This document shows, in pieces, positions 37,627-46,342 of a stretch of DNA of 64,000 nt (within the stretch, counting starts at the first letter, position 1; each line of letters opens with the position of its first letter). This DNA is from Gammaproteobacteria bacterium. Its GTDB lineage: Bacteria > Pseudomonadota > Gammaproteobacteria > Diplorickettsiales > Diplorickettsiaceae. Location: positions 136,336-200,335 of the forward strand of contig VBOA01000007.1 of NCBI GenBank assembly GCA_005877695.1, given 5' to 3'. The position numbers and the translations under genes are program-made. The notes beneath the pieces were generated by a model. The model ran no database searches, had not been told where the DNA came from, and worked only from the letters and a program-made list of their open reading frames with translations.

Positions 37627-38448
37627 TTATGTTAAATTTTTAGTTAGCTCTTGGGCACGATTTTTAGCTTCTTTAACAGCTTTTTTTACCATATCAGAGA
37701 AACAAGAAATTTTTAGAAATTTTAAAGCCTGTTCAGTTGTTCCGCCTGGTGAGGTAACTTGCTGTTTTAATTCAGCTAAAGATTTTTCACTTTTAATTGC
37801 TATTTGAGCGGATCCCAATGCAGTTTGTAAGGTGAGCAATTTAGCATTCTCTTTAGATAAGCCTAATTCAATAGCGGCTTCTTCTAGGGCTTCCATAAAT
37901 AGGAAGAAATAAGCTGGCCCGCTTCCTGATAGAGCGGCTACTACATCGATTTGTTTCTCTGTAGATAACCATACGGTAACTCCTACGCTTTGAAAGAGAT
38001 TTTCCGCTGCATTTTTTTGCGAGATTGAGCAATTCTGATTTGCAAATAAACCGGTTGCACCGCAGCCTATTAAAGCAGGAATATTAGGCATACATCGTAT
38101 GATTGCTGAAGATTGGCTCGATAGATAAAGTGCTATATTTTTTAAATTTATTCCCACCGCAAGTGAAATGATCAATGATTTTTTTTCTTGAATCAGATCA
38201 GCTATTTCAATAGCAACAGCTTTTAATATTTGTGGTTTTATAGCTAAAACAACAATATCTGCCATTTGTACAGCTTGGCGATTGTCAGTGGTCAAATTAA
38301 TATTTAAATTTTTTAGTTTATTCAGTTGTTCCAAATTATTATTGGTAGCCCAAATATTTTTTGAAGGATAGTTTTCTTTTAATAATCCTCTGATAAGGCT
38401 AGCAGCCATATTGCCGGCACCAACGAAGCTAATAATTGAATTTTGCAT
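37627..38448 (-). CDS. proC: Pyrroline-5-carboxylate reductase
   Basis: Final step of proline synthesis. The 273-residue product has the nucleotide-binding GAGNMAASLIRGL, IIRCMPNIPALIG, SGSGPAYFFLFMEALEEAA and TSPGGTTEQAL. It starts 4 bp after murU ends on the same strand, so it forms a unit with murU and amgK. The functional link to cell-wall recycling is not obvious; the arrangement is likely just operon packing. Confidence 0.95.
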   Translation of the reverse strand: MQNSIISFVGAGNMAASLIRGLLKENYPSKNIWATNNNLEQLNKLKNLNINLTTDNRQAVQMADIVVLAIKPQILKAVAIEIADLIQEKKSLIISLAVGINLKNIALYLSSQSSAIIRCMPNIPALIGCGATGLFANQNCSISQKNAAENLFQSVGVTVWLSTEKQIDVVAALSGSGPAYFFLFMEALEEAAIELGLSKENAKLLTLQTALGSAQIAIKSEKSLAELKQQVTSPGGTTEQALKFLKISCFSDMVKKAVKEAKNRAQELTKNLT

Positions 38449-38452
38449 AGGT

Positions 38453-39130
38453 TCACTTTTTTAGTTTTAGATACTCATCGAGTCGTTCTAATTCAGTAGG
38501 CGTGCCTATGTTAAACCAGGCCCCTTTATAATATTCTCCAGTGATTTTTTTTTCAGCAATATATTCGTAAAGTAGTGATGATAGTGGAAATGTGCCCGAT
38601 TTTCCTTGAAATAAATCGGGATGATAAATTCCAAGGCTAGCAAAGGTAAATTTATTTGAAGTATCTTCTAAATTTAATAAACCCGTTTTGCTAAGATTAA
38701 AATCACCTTGGGGATGAAAACTAGGATTGTCCACCAAAATAAGATGGGCTAATGCAAATGAATTTAGCGAATGAATTAACAAATGATCCAATGAAAAATC
38801 TGTCCAAATGTCGGCACTTATGACAATAAAGGGATCAGATCCTAAAATGGATAGTGCTTGAAGTATTCCACCTCCAGTTTCGAGTGCAGTGGGTTCAAAA
38901 GAATAGTCAATTTTAACGCCGTAAGCTCGGCCATCTCCTAGCGTATCTATAATTTGTTTAGCTTGATAAGAGACATTAACGACTATTTCTTTAATACCGA
39001 TTTTTGCTAATTTTAAAACTTGATGAACAATTAATGGTTGATTAGCAACTAATATTAAAGGTTTAGGAGTTTTATCTGTTAACGGGCGTAAACGTAAACC
39101 ACGACCAGCGGCAAGTATCATCGCTTTCAT
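38453..39130 (-). CDS. murU: N-acetylmuramate-1-phosphate uridylyltransferase (MurU type)
   Basis: Nucleotidyltransferase of 225 residues that would turn MurNAc-1-phosphate into UDP-MurNAc in the peptidoglycan salvage route. Signature AAGRGLRLRPLT with TPKPL at the N-terminus, EPTALETGGGI, and VISADIWTDF with a metal-binding Asp. It overlaps amgK by four bases and is followed by proC, and the pairing with amgK is diagnostic of the Pseudomonas-type recycling pathway that bypasses fosfomycin-sensitive MurA. Confidence 0.88.
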   Translation of the reverse strand: MKAMILAAGRGLRLRPLTDKTPKPLILVANQPLIVHQVLKLAKIGIKEIVVNVSYQAKQIIDTLGDGRAYGVKIDYSFEPTALETGGGILQALSILGSDPFIVISADIWTDFSLDHLLIHSLNSFALAHLILVDNPSFHPQGDFNLSKTGLLNLEDTSNKFTFASLGIYHPDLFQGKSGTFPLSSLLYEYIAEKKITGEYYKGAWFNIGTPTELERLDEYLKLKK

Positions 39131-40152
39131 TGTTTTTCTTTCTCATAGAGTTTTGGTTTAATTTTCGTTTGTAATATTTCTTTAAAGTGAGAAAGTTCTG
39201 AGTAATCCTCACACGTTTTACCTATATAATCTAATAACCGAGAAATCATAGGTAAATAATGTGGTTTATTATCACGGTAATTAAGCCGGGTAAAAATACC
39301 AAGTATTTTTAGATGACGTTGCAAGCTTATTAAATCAAACCAGCGAATAAATGTTTCTGGGGAGAATTGATGATTTATGTTGAGCATATCATAAAATTTT
39401 AATATCCATTGATCAACTTGCGATTTTGGCCAATCGATATAGGCATCCCGCAATAATGAAGCAGCATCATAAGTAATAGGACCATAAACAGCATCTTGAA
39501 AATCCAAAACCCCGACCTTTTTATTTTCTAATAAAAGCAGGTTGCGTGAATGGTAGTCACGATGAACACAAACCTGGGGTTGCTCTTGAGCGGAATGAAT
39601 AAGTATTTTAAAAGTATTTTCAAGTATACTGCTGATCTCATCAGTTATTGTCAGCGCCAGATGTTTTTTTAAAAACCAATCAATAAAGATTGCTAATTCG
39701 AAACGTATAAATTCTTCATTAAATAAATCTAAAGGTTTGTCATCTGGTAATTTAGGATTACAAGTCTGAATTTGATGAATAACTGAAAGGGCTCGATTAT
39801 ATAAATCATCAACAGTAGTGTGATTTAAAATATTAAGGAATAAATCATTTCCTAGATCGCTTAATAACATAAACCCTTGCTCAAGGTTATAAGCAAGTAT
39901 CTCTGGCGTATAAATACCTTGACGGGAAAAATCTTTTGCGATTGCTATAAAGGCAATTATATTTTCTTTATCAGGGGGAGCGATCATGGCAATCTGGCTA
40001 AGGTTATCTTCTAAGCGCAAGCGAAAATATTGCCGTGAGCTTGCATCATTAATTAATGGTTCTAGCTCAAATTTTGAGGCTGCTGGAGAACAAGACTCCC
40101 TAAGCCAATTTTTTAACGATGTTAATCGCGATGTATGTTCTAAAATAGACAT
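39127..40152 (-). CDS. amgK: Anomeric MurNAc/GlcNAc kinase (AmgK)
   Basis: Aminoglycoside-phosphotransferase-fold kinase of 341 residues that phosphorylates recovered MurNAc at C1. Visible are the lid segment DASSRQYFRL, the catalytic loop CVHRDYHSRNLLL and the metal-binding VGVLDFQDAVYGP. It overlaps murU at ATGA, giving coupled translation. The MupP phosphatase that completes the pathway is not in the window. Confidence 0.88.
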   Translation of the reverse strand: MSILEHTSRLTSLKNWLRESCSPAASKFELEPLINDASSRQYFRLRLEDNLSQIAMIAPPDKENIIAFIAIAKDFSRQGIYTPEILAYNLEQGFMLLSDLGNDLFLNILNHTTVDDLYNRALSVIHQIQTCNPKLPDDKPLDLFNEEFIRFELAIFIDWFLKKHLALTITDEISSILENTFKILIHSAQEQPQVCVHRDYHSRNLLLLENKKVGVLDFQDAVYGPITYDAASLLRDAYIDWPKSQVDQWILKFYDMLNINHQFSPETFIRWFDLISLQRHLKILGIFTRLNYRDNKPHYLPMISRLLDYIGKTCEDYSELSHFKEILQTKIKPKLYEKEKQ

Positions 40153-40323
40153 AATCTAAACCCTATCTTTTATTAACCTAAACTTTTAAATGATTTCAAG
40201 TCTTTACAATCCTTTATTTATCCAATATCAAATTTTTTTTGTAGACTTTGTTTATTTTTGAAGATTAGCTAGCCTAGCTTTAGGATTATCTTACACTGGA
40301 ACTAACTTGCTTATCTACCATTT

Positions 40324-40348
40324 CTACCGGTAGTATAGGTAACCTATA
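40324..40348. promoter_or_regulatory. Two abutting palindromes upstream of dapA
   Basis: CTACCGGTAG (40324-40333) is a perfect 10-bp palindrome and TATAGGTAACCTATA (40334-40348) a perfect 15-base palindrome around a central A; they touch without a spacer. They end 19 bp before the predicted dapA -35, where an activator could bind. No known operator is recognised. Confidence 0.4.
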
Positions 40349-40367
40349 TCTTCTATACTTCTGCCTT

Positions 40368-40397
40368 TTGAGGGAAAGTTTTAAATTTTTTTATATA
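40368..40397 (+). promoter_or_regulatory. Candidate sigma-70 promoter of dapA
   Basis: TTGAGG (40368-40373), 18-base spacer, TATATA (40392-40397). It leaves a leader of about 80 bases before the dapA ATG. Matches are four of six and five of six to consensus. Confidence 0.45.
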
Positions 40398-40486
40398 GAC
40401 TGCTCAACGACAATCCAAATAACCCCTTTTTAAGTACGAGTCAAGTATGAGCATGCTAAAATCTTGATAATAAGAGGAAAGCCGTT

Positions 40487-41362
40487 ATGTTTCATGGCAG
40501 TATAGTCGCATTAATAACCCCTATGCGAGAGAATGGGGACATTGACTATGTTTGTTTACGTAAACTAGTTGATTGGCATATTGCACAACGTACCGATGCA
40601 ATTGTGGTCATAGGGACTACTGGAGAGGCTTCAACGCTGGGTATTGAGGAACAAAATAACGTCATAAAAACTGTCGTCGAACAGACTCATCGACGTATAC
40701 CGATTATTGCTAGCACAGGAACCCAATCTACCCTTAAGACTATTGAGCAAACAAGAGTTGCCATGGAAATAGGTGTGGATGCTTGTCTATTAGTGACCCC
40801 CTATTACAATCTTCCTACGCAAGAAGGACTTTACCAACATTACCGTTTGGTAGCAGATAAAGTCCCTATTCCACAAATTTTATATAATGTGCCTAAACGT
40901 ACTGGATGTGATTTATTGCCCAAAACGGTGGCTAAATTGGCAGGTATTGCGAATATTGTGGGTATAAAAGAAGGTCGCCCAGAGCGCGCAAAGGAGATTT
41001 TAGAACTATGTGGAAAAAACATCGATGTCTATAGCGGCGATGATAATACCGCTTTAGAAATTATGCGCATAGGCGGTAAAGGTGTGATTTCTGTAGCTGC
41101 AAATCTTGTACCCCAATATATGCATAATCTTTATGAATTGGTGAAGAAGGAAGCTTGGGAAGCGGCTGAAAAATTAGATCAGCAGCTTCGCTTGCTCTAT
41201 CAAGGTTTATTCATTGAAAGTAATCCTATACCAGTTAAATGGTTAGCGGCTGAAAGGGATTTAATTTCATCGTCGACTTTACGTCTTCCTTTGACAACCT
41301 TGTCAACTCCATGTCAAGTTAGCTTGGCGCCGGTTATTCATTTGTTAGAGGCGTTACTTTAA
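40487..41362 (+). CDS. dapA: 4-hydroxy-tetrahydrodipicolinate synthase
   Basis: First committed step of lysine and meso-diaminopimelate synthesis. The 291-residue product has TTGEASTL, the catalytic Tyr in YNVPKRTGCDL, the Schiff-base Lys in GIKEG, and the GDDN segment. Ribosome binding site AGAGGAAA. The bamC-like gene follows one base after its stop, as in E. coli where dapA precedes bamC. Needed for the DAP-type cell wall. Confidence 0.96.
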   Translation: MFHGSIVALITPMRENGDIDYVCLRKLVDWHIAQRTDAIVVIGTTGEASTLGIEEQNNVIKTVVEQTHRRIPIIASTGTQSTLKTIEQTRVAMEIGVDACLLVTPYYNLPTQEGLYQHYRLVADKVPIPQILYNVPKRTGCDLLPKTVAKLAGIANIVGIKEGRPERAKEILELCGKNIDVYSGDDNTALEIMRIGGKGVISVAANLVPQYMHNLYELVKKEAWEAAEKLDQQLRLLYQGLFIESNPIPVKWLAAERDLISSSTLRLPLTTLSTPCQVSLAPVIHLLEALL

Positions 41363-41363
41363 A

Positions 41364-41600
41364 ATGAGAACAAAACTATTTTATTTGATATTAGTGCCTT
41401 TTATTTTAAGCTTAACAGCTTGTTCTTCTGTTAATAAGTATATAAAAACACAACGCTCGCAATATTTATACAGTCAGGAATTACCAGTATTAAAAGTCCC
41501 AGCTGGCTTGCAGATACCTAGAGAAGAAAGATATGTTATTCCACCGAATGTTGGTTGTAGACCTACGAAATTACCCGATTTACTCCCACCGACTAATTAA
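41364..41600 (+). CDS. Short lipoprotein matching the N-terminal peptide of BamC
   Basis: A 78-residue lipoprotein with lipobox LTACSS (lipidated Cys at about residue 20). The rest lines up with the flexible N-terminal segment of BamC, the part that lies along BamD (YLYSQELPVLKVPAGL, IP, then YVIPP). The two globular C-terminal domains of normal BamC (about 340 residues) are absent, and the ORF ends cleanly with a Pro-rich tail. Position after dapA agrees with this identity. It is either a naturally minimal BamC or a stable truncation. Confidence 0.75.
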   Translation: MRTKLFYLILVPFILSLTACSSVNKYIKTQRSQYLYSQELPVLKVPAGLQIPREERYVIPPNVGCRPTKLPDLLPPTN

Positions 41601-41692
41601 TACCCATCTTTTTTATGAAATAAATAATTAATTAGATTTTTCTGAGTTAGAATAGTTAGAGGATCAAAAGTTTAACTTAGTTTAAATTTATT

Positions 41693-41784
41693 GGAGAGGT
41701 ACCAAAGCGGCCATAATGGCGCCGACTCGAAATCGGATGGGGATTTTAAGTCCCACGTGGGTTCGAATCCCACCCTCTCCGCCA
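41693..41784 (+). tRNA. tRNA-Ser (anticodon CGA)
   Basis: A 92-base class II tRNA with a long variable arm. Acceptor stem GGAGAGG/CCTCTCC, anticodon stem CCGA/TCGG with loop CTCGAAA giving anticodon CGA, T arm GGTTCGAATCC, and encoded CCA. Serves the UCG codon. Confidence 0.95.
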
Positions 41785-41877
41785 TTATTAGCGAAAAATA
41801 AAAATAATTTATATGATGTTCAATAAACTATTTAACATTAACTTTTTCCTTTAGTTGAAATACTCCCCCTTAAAATT

Positions 41878-42477
41878 TTAAACTTCTGTATTACTACAGA
41901 TTTCAGATTTTTGTAATGAAATATACTCTAATGGAGTATAAGTTTGGCTATATTCGGTTTTTTTACTATTAAATAGAACAATTTCTTTAACTATCATAGG
42001 ACTGGTATTTAAATTTAACTCTTCGCGTAGATTAGGCGCATGATGATGAATAATCCGACCTAAAGTTAAATGAGGTAAATAGGGTTTAGTTTCGGGAGTA
42101 AAGCCCAAATTTGAGGCAACCTCTTCTAGTGCATTAGCCAGTTCAAATAATTCCGAAGTAGGAATTATATCCGCTGCAATTGCGCGTGGTGCAGTGGGAG
42201 ACGGAAAAAACCGAATGTTATGCAATTGTAAAGGAAAAGGTTCGATCTTATTAATTGCATTATGGGCATGTTTTGCCAATTCGGAAATTTTCTCAGGGTT
42301 AGTACTCCCTAAGAAACGCAACGTGACATGTAGATTTTCTGGGTGTACCCATCTAACGCGGTGTCCCCAAGGCTCTTGCTTAAGTTCATCAATAAGTTGA
42401 GATAAGGCTTGACGTAGTTCTGAGTTAAGTTCTACAGCAAAAAATAGACGTAAAGGATCGTGAGTACTCAAGTGCAA
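41878..42477 (-). CDS. thpR: RNA 2',3'-cyclic phosphodiesterase (ThpR/LigT)
   Basis: 2H phosphoesterase of 199 residues. Both catalytic HxT motifs are present: HVTLRFLG near residue 50 and HLTLGRI near residue 137. RLFFAVEL at the start is typical. The bacterial role is uncertain; the enzyme opens 2',3'-cyclic ends and can ligate tRNA halves in vitro. It stands alone, convergent with the tRNA-Ser region. Confidence 0.92.
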   Translation of the reverse strand: MHLSTHDPLRLFFAVELNSELRQALSQLIDELKQEPWGHRVRWVHPENLHVTLRFLGSTNPEKISELAKHAHNAINKIEPFPLQLHNIRFFPSPTAPRAIAADIIPTSELFELANALEEVASNLGFTPETKPYLPHLTLGRIIHHHAPNLREELNLNTSPMIVKEIVLFNSKKTEYSQTYTPLEYISLQKSEICSNTEV

Positions 42478-42840
42478 CTTCCTTATTAAAGACTATGAGA
42501 TTCAGGACAGCGCTTATTTTAATGGAAAAATAGGCAAGTTTCTATGCTAGAACATTTATTAAATTTTTCCAAGAAGTTTTAGAGCTGTGACTGCAAATAT
42601 TTTCACAACCATCCATTATAATCTTGTTTATAGTTTGTCTTTTATCAGTGATTGACGATTTAATCTGTAAACATAAACCTAAATTAGTTTTTTATTCTGA
42701 CTCATTACTCTTTTTTTAAAAAATCTTTCTCATTAAATAGTCTAAAGTATAAATATTTAATTCATCAATTAATCAATAGGATTCGTTTTTGCAGAAATTG
42801 GAGTATACTATATAGCAATTTTTACGTTATAAAGTGCGCT
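42478..42840. other. Intergenic region, 363 bp, upstream of the oxidase genes
   Basis: No gene on either strand. It must contain the oxidase promoter. I found an 8-bp palindrome AGTATACT near 42801 but no clear FNR or ArcA site and no strong ribosome binding site before the ATG. Confidence 0.5.
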
Positions 42841-44223
42841 ATGATTATCGATACTACACTCCTTTCCCGTATTCAGTTTGGATTTACCATTGGTTTTCAT
42901 ATTTTATTTCCTACACTCAATATTGGTTTGGCCGTTTTTTTATCAATTATGGAAGGAATTTGGTTAAAGACGGGAAATCCTGTTTATTTAAGAATTTGTC
43001 AATTTTGGACTAAGATTTTTGCTCTTACCTTTGGTATGGGTGTTGTCTCAGGTATTGTTTTAGCTTATGAGTTAGGCACTAATTTCGGACCTTTTATTAG
43101 TACTGCTGGGGGAGTCATAGGCGCTCTTTTTGTTTATGAAGTTCTTTCTGCATTTTTTCTCGAAGCAGGATTTCTAGGTGTAATGTTATTTGGTTGGGAC
43201 AAAGTGGGTCCAAGATTACATTATTTAGCGACCTTGTTGGTAACCTTAGGAACCTTATTTTCAGCTTTAGGAATTTTATCTGCAAATTCTTGGATGCAAA
43301 CCCCTGCTGGTTTTCACATTGATGCAGGAAAATATATAGTTGATAGTTGGTGGGCTGTAGTTTTTAATCCTTCTGCTATTACTCGTTTTCTGCATATGGT
43401 TATGGCTTCTTTACTAACCACTTGCTTTGCTATTGCAGGAGTTTCTGCTTGGTATTTATTAAAGAAAAGAGATCTTGATATCGCTAAACCTTGTTTTTCT
43501 TTTGTTTTTGCTGCTGCTTTGGTAATAGCCCCAGTGCAAATATTGTTAGGCGATATGGTTGGCTTAAAAGTTTTCGAGTATCAACCATTAAAAACTGCAG
43601 CAATAGAAGCTAATTGGAAAACGCAAAAGGGCGCCCCCTTAATATTATTTGCCATACCCAATAGTAAACAAGAAAAGAATTATTACGAAATAAGCATACC
43701 AAAACTTGCAAGCTTAATTAATACGCACCATTGGAATGGAAAATTAATAGGCCTAAAAAGCGTTCCACGCACAGAAAGGCCAGTGGTAGGCGCAACATTT
43801 TGGATGTTCCGAGTCATGGTAGGGATAGGGTTTTTATTTTTGTTTATTGCGCTGTTTGCGCAATGGCAAAGATGGCGGGGAAAGCTCTACAACTCCGATA
43901 GGCTTTATCGTTTATGCATATTGATAGCACCTTTGGGATTTTTGAGCACTATTGCTGGTTGGATTACAGCAGAATCTGGAAGGCAGCCGTGGATAGTCTA
44001 TAATTTAATCAATATTTCTCAAGGTGCATCTATCGTTCCACTTCATCAGGTTATCATTTCATTGGCGTTATTGGTCATCGTTTATGGGATTATATTTAGT
44101 TTTTACCTATTTTATCTTTTTAAATTAATTCGCAAAGGACCCACTTCTCCAGCACCGAATGAATCAGTTGCAGACGTTATAACGGAAACACCCTTTAAAT
44201 ATTTAGCACCTGAGGGTAAATAA
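42841..44223 (+). CDS. Cytochrome bd-type quinol oxidase subunit I (CioA-like)
   Basis: Haem-bearing subunit of a terminal oxidase reducing O2 to water without proton pumping. At 460 residues it is shorter than E. coli CydA because the Q-loop region is short, as in cyanide-insensitive (Cio) oxidases. Haem ligands: His in GFHILFP (residue ~18), His in RFLHMVMAS (residue ~184), and the GRQPW motif near residue 380. About nine membrane helices. Stop and the start of subunit II are directly adjacent, so the genes form one operon with the small third subunit. Confidence 0.93.
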   Translation: MIIDTTLLSRIQFGFTIGFHILFPTLNIGLAVFLSIMEGIWLKTGNPVYLRICQFWTKIFALTFGMGVVSGIVLAYELGTNFGPFISTAGGVIGALFVYEVLSAFFLEAGFLGVMLFGWDKVGPRLHYLATLLVTLGTLFSALGILSANSWMQTPAGFHIDAGKYIVDSWWAVVFNPSAITRFLHMVMASLLTTCFAIAGVSAWYLLKKRDLDIAKPCFSFVFAAALVIAPVQILLGDMVGLKVFEYQPLKTAAIEANWKTQKGAPLILFAIPNSKQEKNYYEISIPKLASLINTHHWNGKLIGLKSVPRTERPVVGATFWMFRVMVGIGFLFLFIALFAQWQRWRGKLYNSDRLYRLCILIAPLGFLSTIAGWITAESGRQPWIVYNLINISQGASIVPLHQVIISLALLVIVYGIIFSFYLFYLFKLIRKGPTSPAPNESVADVITETPFKYLAPEGK

Positions 44224-45216
44224 ATGTTTTTAATTCTTACTTGGGCAACGATAATTTCTTTAATTATCATGACATATGTTTTGCTTGATGGTTTTGATCT
44301 GGGTGTTGGCATCTTATTTCCATGGATTAAACAGAGTGAATTTAGAGATATTATGATGAGCACAGTTGTGCCAGTTTGGGATGGAAATGAAACTTGGTTG
44401 GTGTTTGGTGCAGCAGCACTTTATGCAGCTTTTCCAACAGCCTATGGAATTTTGTTGCCTACTTTATATATGCCGATAATGATTTTATTAATTGCACTCA
44501 TTTTTCGTGGAGTGGCTTTTGAATTTCGTTTTAAAGCACATAAAAGTCAGTTTATTTGGGATATTGCCTTTGCTGCAGGATCAATATTAGCAGCCTTTAT
44601 TCAAGGGATTATTTTGGGCACTTTTGTAAAGGGTTATGGGACACATCTACCTTTATCACATTCAGCCTACCATTGGTTTACACCTTTTACTATATTCACT
44701 GGAGTTGCTGTGGTTTGTGGTTATGCCTTATTAGGGGCAACTTGGCTAATTATAAAGACAGATGGCTTTTTACAAGAAAAAATGTTTAAGGCATCTAAGG
44801 TTTTATTGCCTTTAGTTGCTTTTTTTCTAGTCAGTGTGAGTATCTGGACGCCGATTGTTGAGCCACAAGTGATGCATCGCTGGTTTTCACTACCCAATTT
44901 TTATTATTTATCTCCTTTACCTATTATAACAATATTGATTGTATTTTATAATTTTTATTGCTTACAAAAGAAAAAAGAAAGATTGCCTTTTATTTTAACA
45001 ATAGGGTTGTTTGTTTTTTCGTATATTGGGTTTTGCATTAGTGCTTGGCCGTATATTATTCCGCATGTGCTACCAGTCTGGGAAGCAGCCGCCCCACCCT
45101 CTACTTTAAAATTTATCTTAGTTGGCGCAGCAATTATATTGCCCATATTATTTATTTACACACTTTATTCTTATCATGTTTTTAGAGGGAAAGTAAAAAC
45201 TATTATTCATTATTAA
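44224..45216 (+). CDS. Cytochrome bd-type quinol oxidase subunit II (CioB-like)
   Basis: Membrane partner of subunit I, with 330 residues and about eight helices. The N-terminal YVLLDGFDLGVGIL and the segment VPVWDGNETWLVFGAAALYAAFP (in two parts) are diagnostic. It starts one base after the subunit I stop and is followed two bases later by a 35-residue gene. Confidence 0.94.
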   Translation: MFLILTWATIISLIIMTYVLLDGFDLGVGILFPWIKQSEFRDIMMSTVVPVWDGNETWLVFGAAALYAAFPTAYGILLPTLYMPIMILLIALIFRGVAFEFRFKAHKSQFIWDIAFAAGSILAAFIQGIILGTFVKGYGTHLPLSHSAYHWFTPFTIFTGVAVVCGYALLGATWLIIKTDGFLQEKMFKASKVLLPLVAFFLVSVSIWTPIVEPQVMHRWFSLPNFYYLSPLPIITILIVFYNFYCLQKKKERLPFILTIGLFVFSYIGFCISAWPYIIPHVLPVWEAAAPPSTLKFILVGAAIILPILFIYTLYSYHVFRGKVKTIIHY

Positions 45217-45218
45217 TT

Positions 45219-45326
45219 ATGAAGAAACGTTTACGACAATGGCTTTGGTTTATTGGCTTATATCTAGCCGGCGTAGCGACTATAATTGTGATTAGTAAAT
45301 TATTGCGTTGGTTTATTCCGCATTAA
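45219..45326 (+). CDS. DUF2474-like small oxidase subunit, 35 residues
   Basis: A tiny gene two bases after cioB: MKKRLRQW, then a single membrane helix (IGLYLAGVATIIVISKLL), then RWFIPH. The basic N-terminus with W-x-x-x-LYLAGV and the LLR ending match the DUF2474 pattern of short proteins found after cioAB. It likely stabilises the oxidase as CydX does for CydAB. Its stop overlaps the 3' end of the convergent unknown gene by four bases. Confidence 0.75.
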   Translation: MKKRLRQWLWFIGLYLAGVATIIVISKLLRWFIPH

Positions 45327-46342
45327 TGATTTAACAGAAAAGGCTGAATATTTTTTTCTATTTTTAGCAAGATTTCTTTTTGTGGAGTATATTGTTGGAA
45401 AAAACCAACTCTTGTTTTTTTCGGTACAATAAAACAAGGCATTAATTTTGCTATTGCATTGAGTATTTTATGAAAAAAATTAAGTTGCTCTAAGCTTAGA
45501 AGATTATTTTCTTGGAATTCTTTAATGAGGCTTTTAGCCTGACATTGAAAATTTTGGATAATTTCTATAGCTTTTATTTTTTTTAATATTTCTTCTTCTA
45601 TTGGATTTATGTTTAATAATTTTTGTAAACATTCAATATTTACAGTTGTTAACTGATTTCTTAAAGATGAAAGATCAATAAACGGACTTAATTTATCAAT
45701 TAGGTTATCGATTTCATTATATTTTTTAGAAAAGCATGCAGTTGGACCTAAAATAAAAGTTCCATTCTCAGAAGTAAACCAGCTAATAAATTTATCGTTA
45801 GTGTATTTTAGTATTGATTTAGTTGAATAATTATTTTTTTGCTCTAATATTTTTTTTAAAAATTCGAAAAAAATAGTTATTTCAGTTTGTTTGTTTTTAT
45901 TTTCAAGAAGTTTTAAAGTTTTACCTTTTATACAATCCAAGGAGGTATCTAAAATTAATTTTTTATTGATATTATCAGCAGCCTTAATAAGGGTGGTTAA
46001 TTGATTTTTTAGACTAGACTCTGGGGTTTCTTTTTTTGCAACCAAAAGTGGAAAAAATAGTTGATTTTTATCGGTGATAGTGAGGCCAAACGAACTTAAA
46101 TCCTTATTAGTCAGTTCAATTTTATTCTTGGTTTTAAACTTAACAAAAAAATGTTCAGCATGTTCGTTATCGTTATTTTCAAATTGAAACTCTAGTTCAT
46201 CTAATTTCTCATTTAAAATATCATCTGGAATTTTTTTGAAAAATTCATTTAGGGGCAGAGGTTTTCTGGTAAATGTAAGTAAGCAATTGATATCAGCGCT
46301 AAGATTCGAATCTGGTGTGAAAAGAAAAATATTTTTTTTCAT
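45323..46342 (-). CDS. Hypothetical Lys/Asn-rich protein, 339 residues
   Basis: I do not recognise a family. No signal peptide or membrane helix is seen; the sequence is rich in Lys, Asn, Leu and Ile and looks mostly helical, with Leu-rich amphipathic stretches at about residues 110-170 and 215-300. A 400-bp AT-rich region lies upstream. Composition and isolation are like those of host-targeted effectors in Legionellales, but there is no visible eukaryotic domain. Convergent with the DUF2474 gene. Confidence 0.65.
   Translation of the reverse strand: MKKNIFLFTPDSNLSADINCLLTFTRKPLPLNEFFKKIPDDILNEKLDELEFQFENNDNEHAEHFFVKFKTKNKIELTNKDLSSFGLTITDKNQLFFPLLVAKKETPESSLKNQLTTLIKAADNINKKLILDTSLDCIKGKTLKLLENKNKQTEITIFFEFLKKILEQKNNYSTKSILKYTNDKFISWFTSENGTFILGPTACFSKKYNEIDNLIDKLSPFIDLSSLRNQLTTVNIECLQKLLNINPIEEEILKKIKAIEIIQNFQCQAKSLIKEFQENNLLSLEQLNFFHKILNAIAKLMPCFIVPKKTRVGFFQQYTPQKEILLKIEKNIQPFLLNH

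Larger units (their letters stand above)
40153..40486. other. Intergenic region, 334 bp, between amgK and dapA
   Basis: Holds divergent promoters. A sigma-70-like promoter for dapA and two adjoining palindromes upstream of it are given separately. No gene is visible. Confidence 0.55.

Noticed and set aside
42741..42790. FNR-like site upstream of the oxidase genes (ATCAATTAATCAA)
   Set aside because: The half-sites are direct, not inverted, so the TTGAT-N4-ATCAA arrangement is not met.
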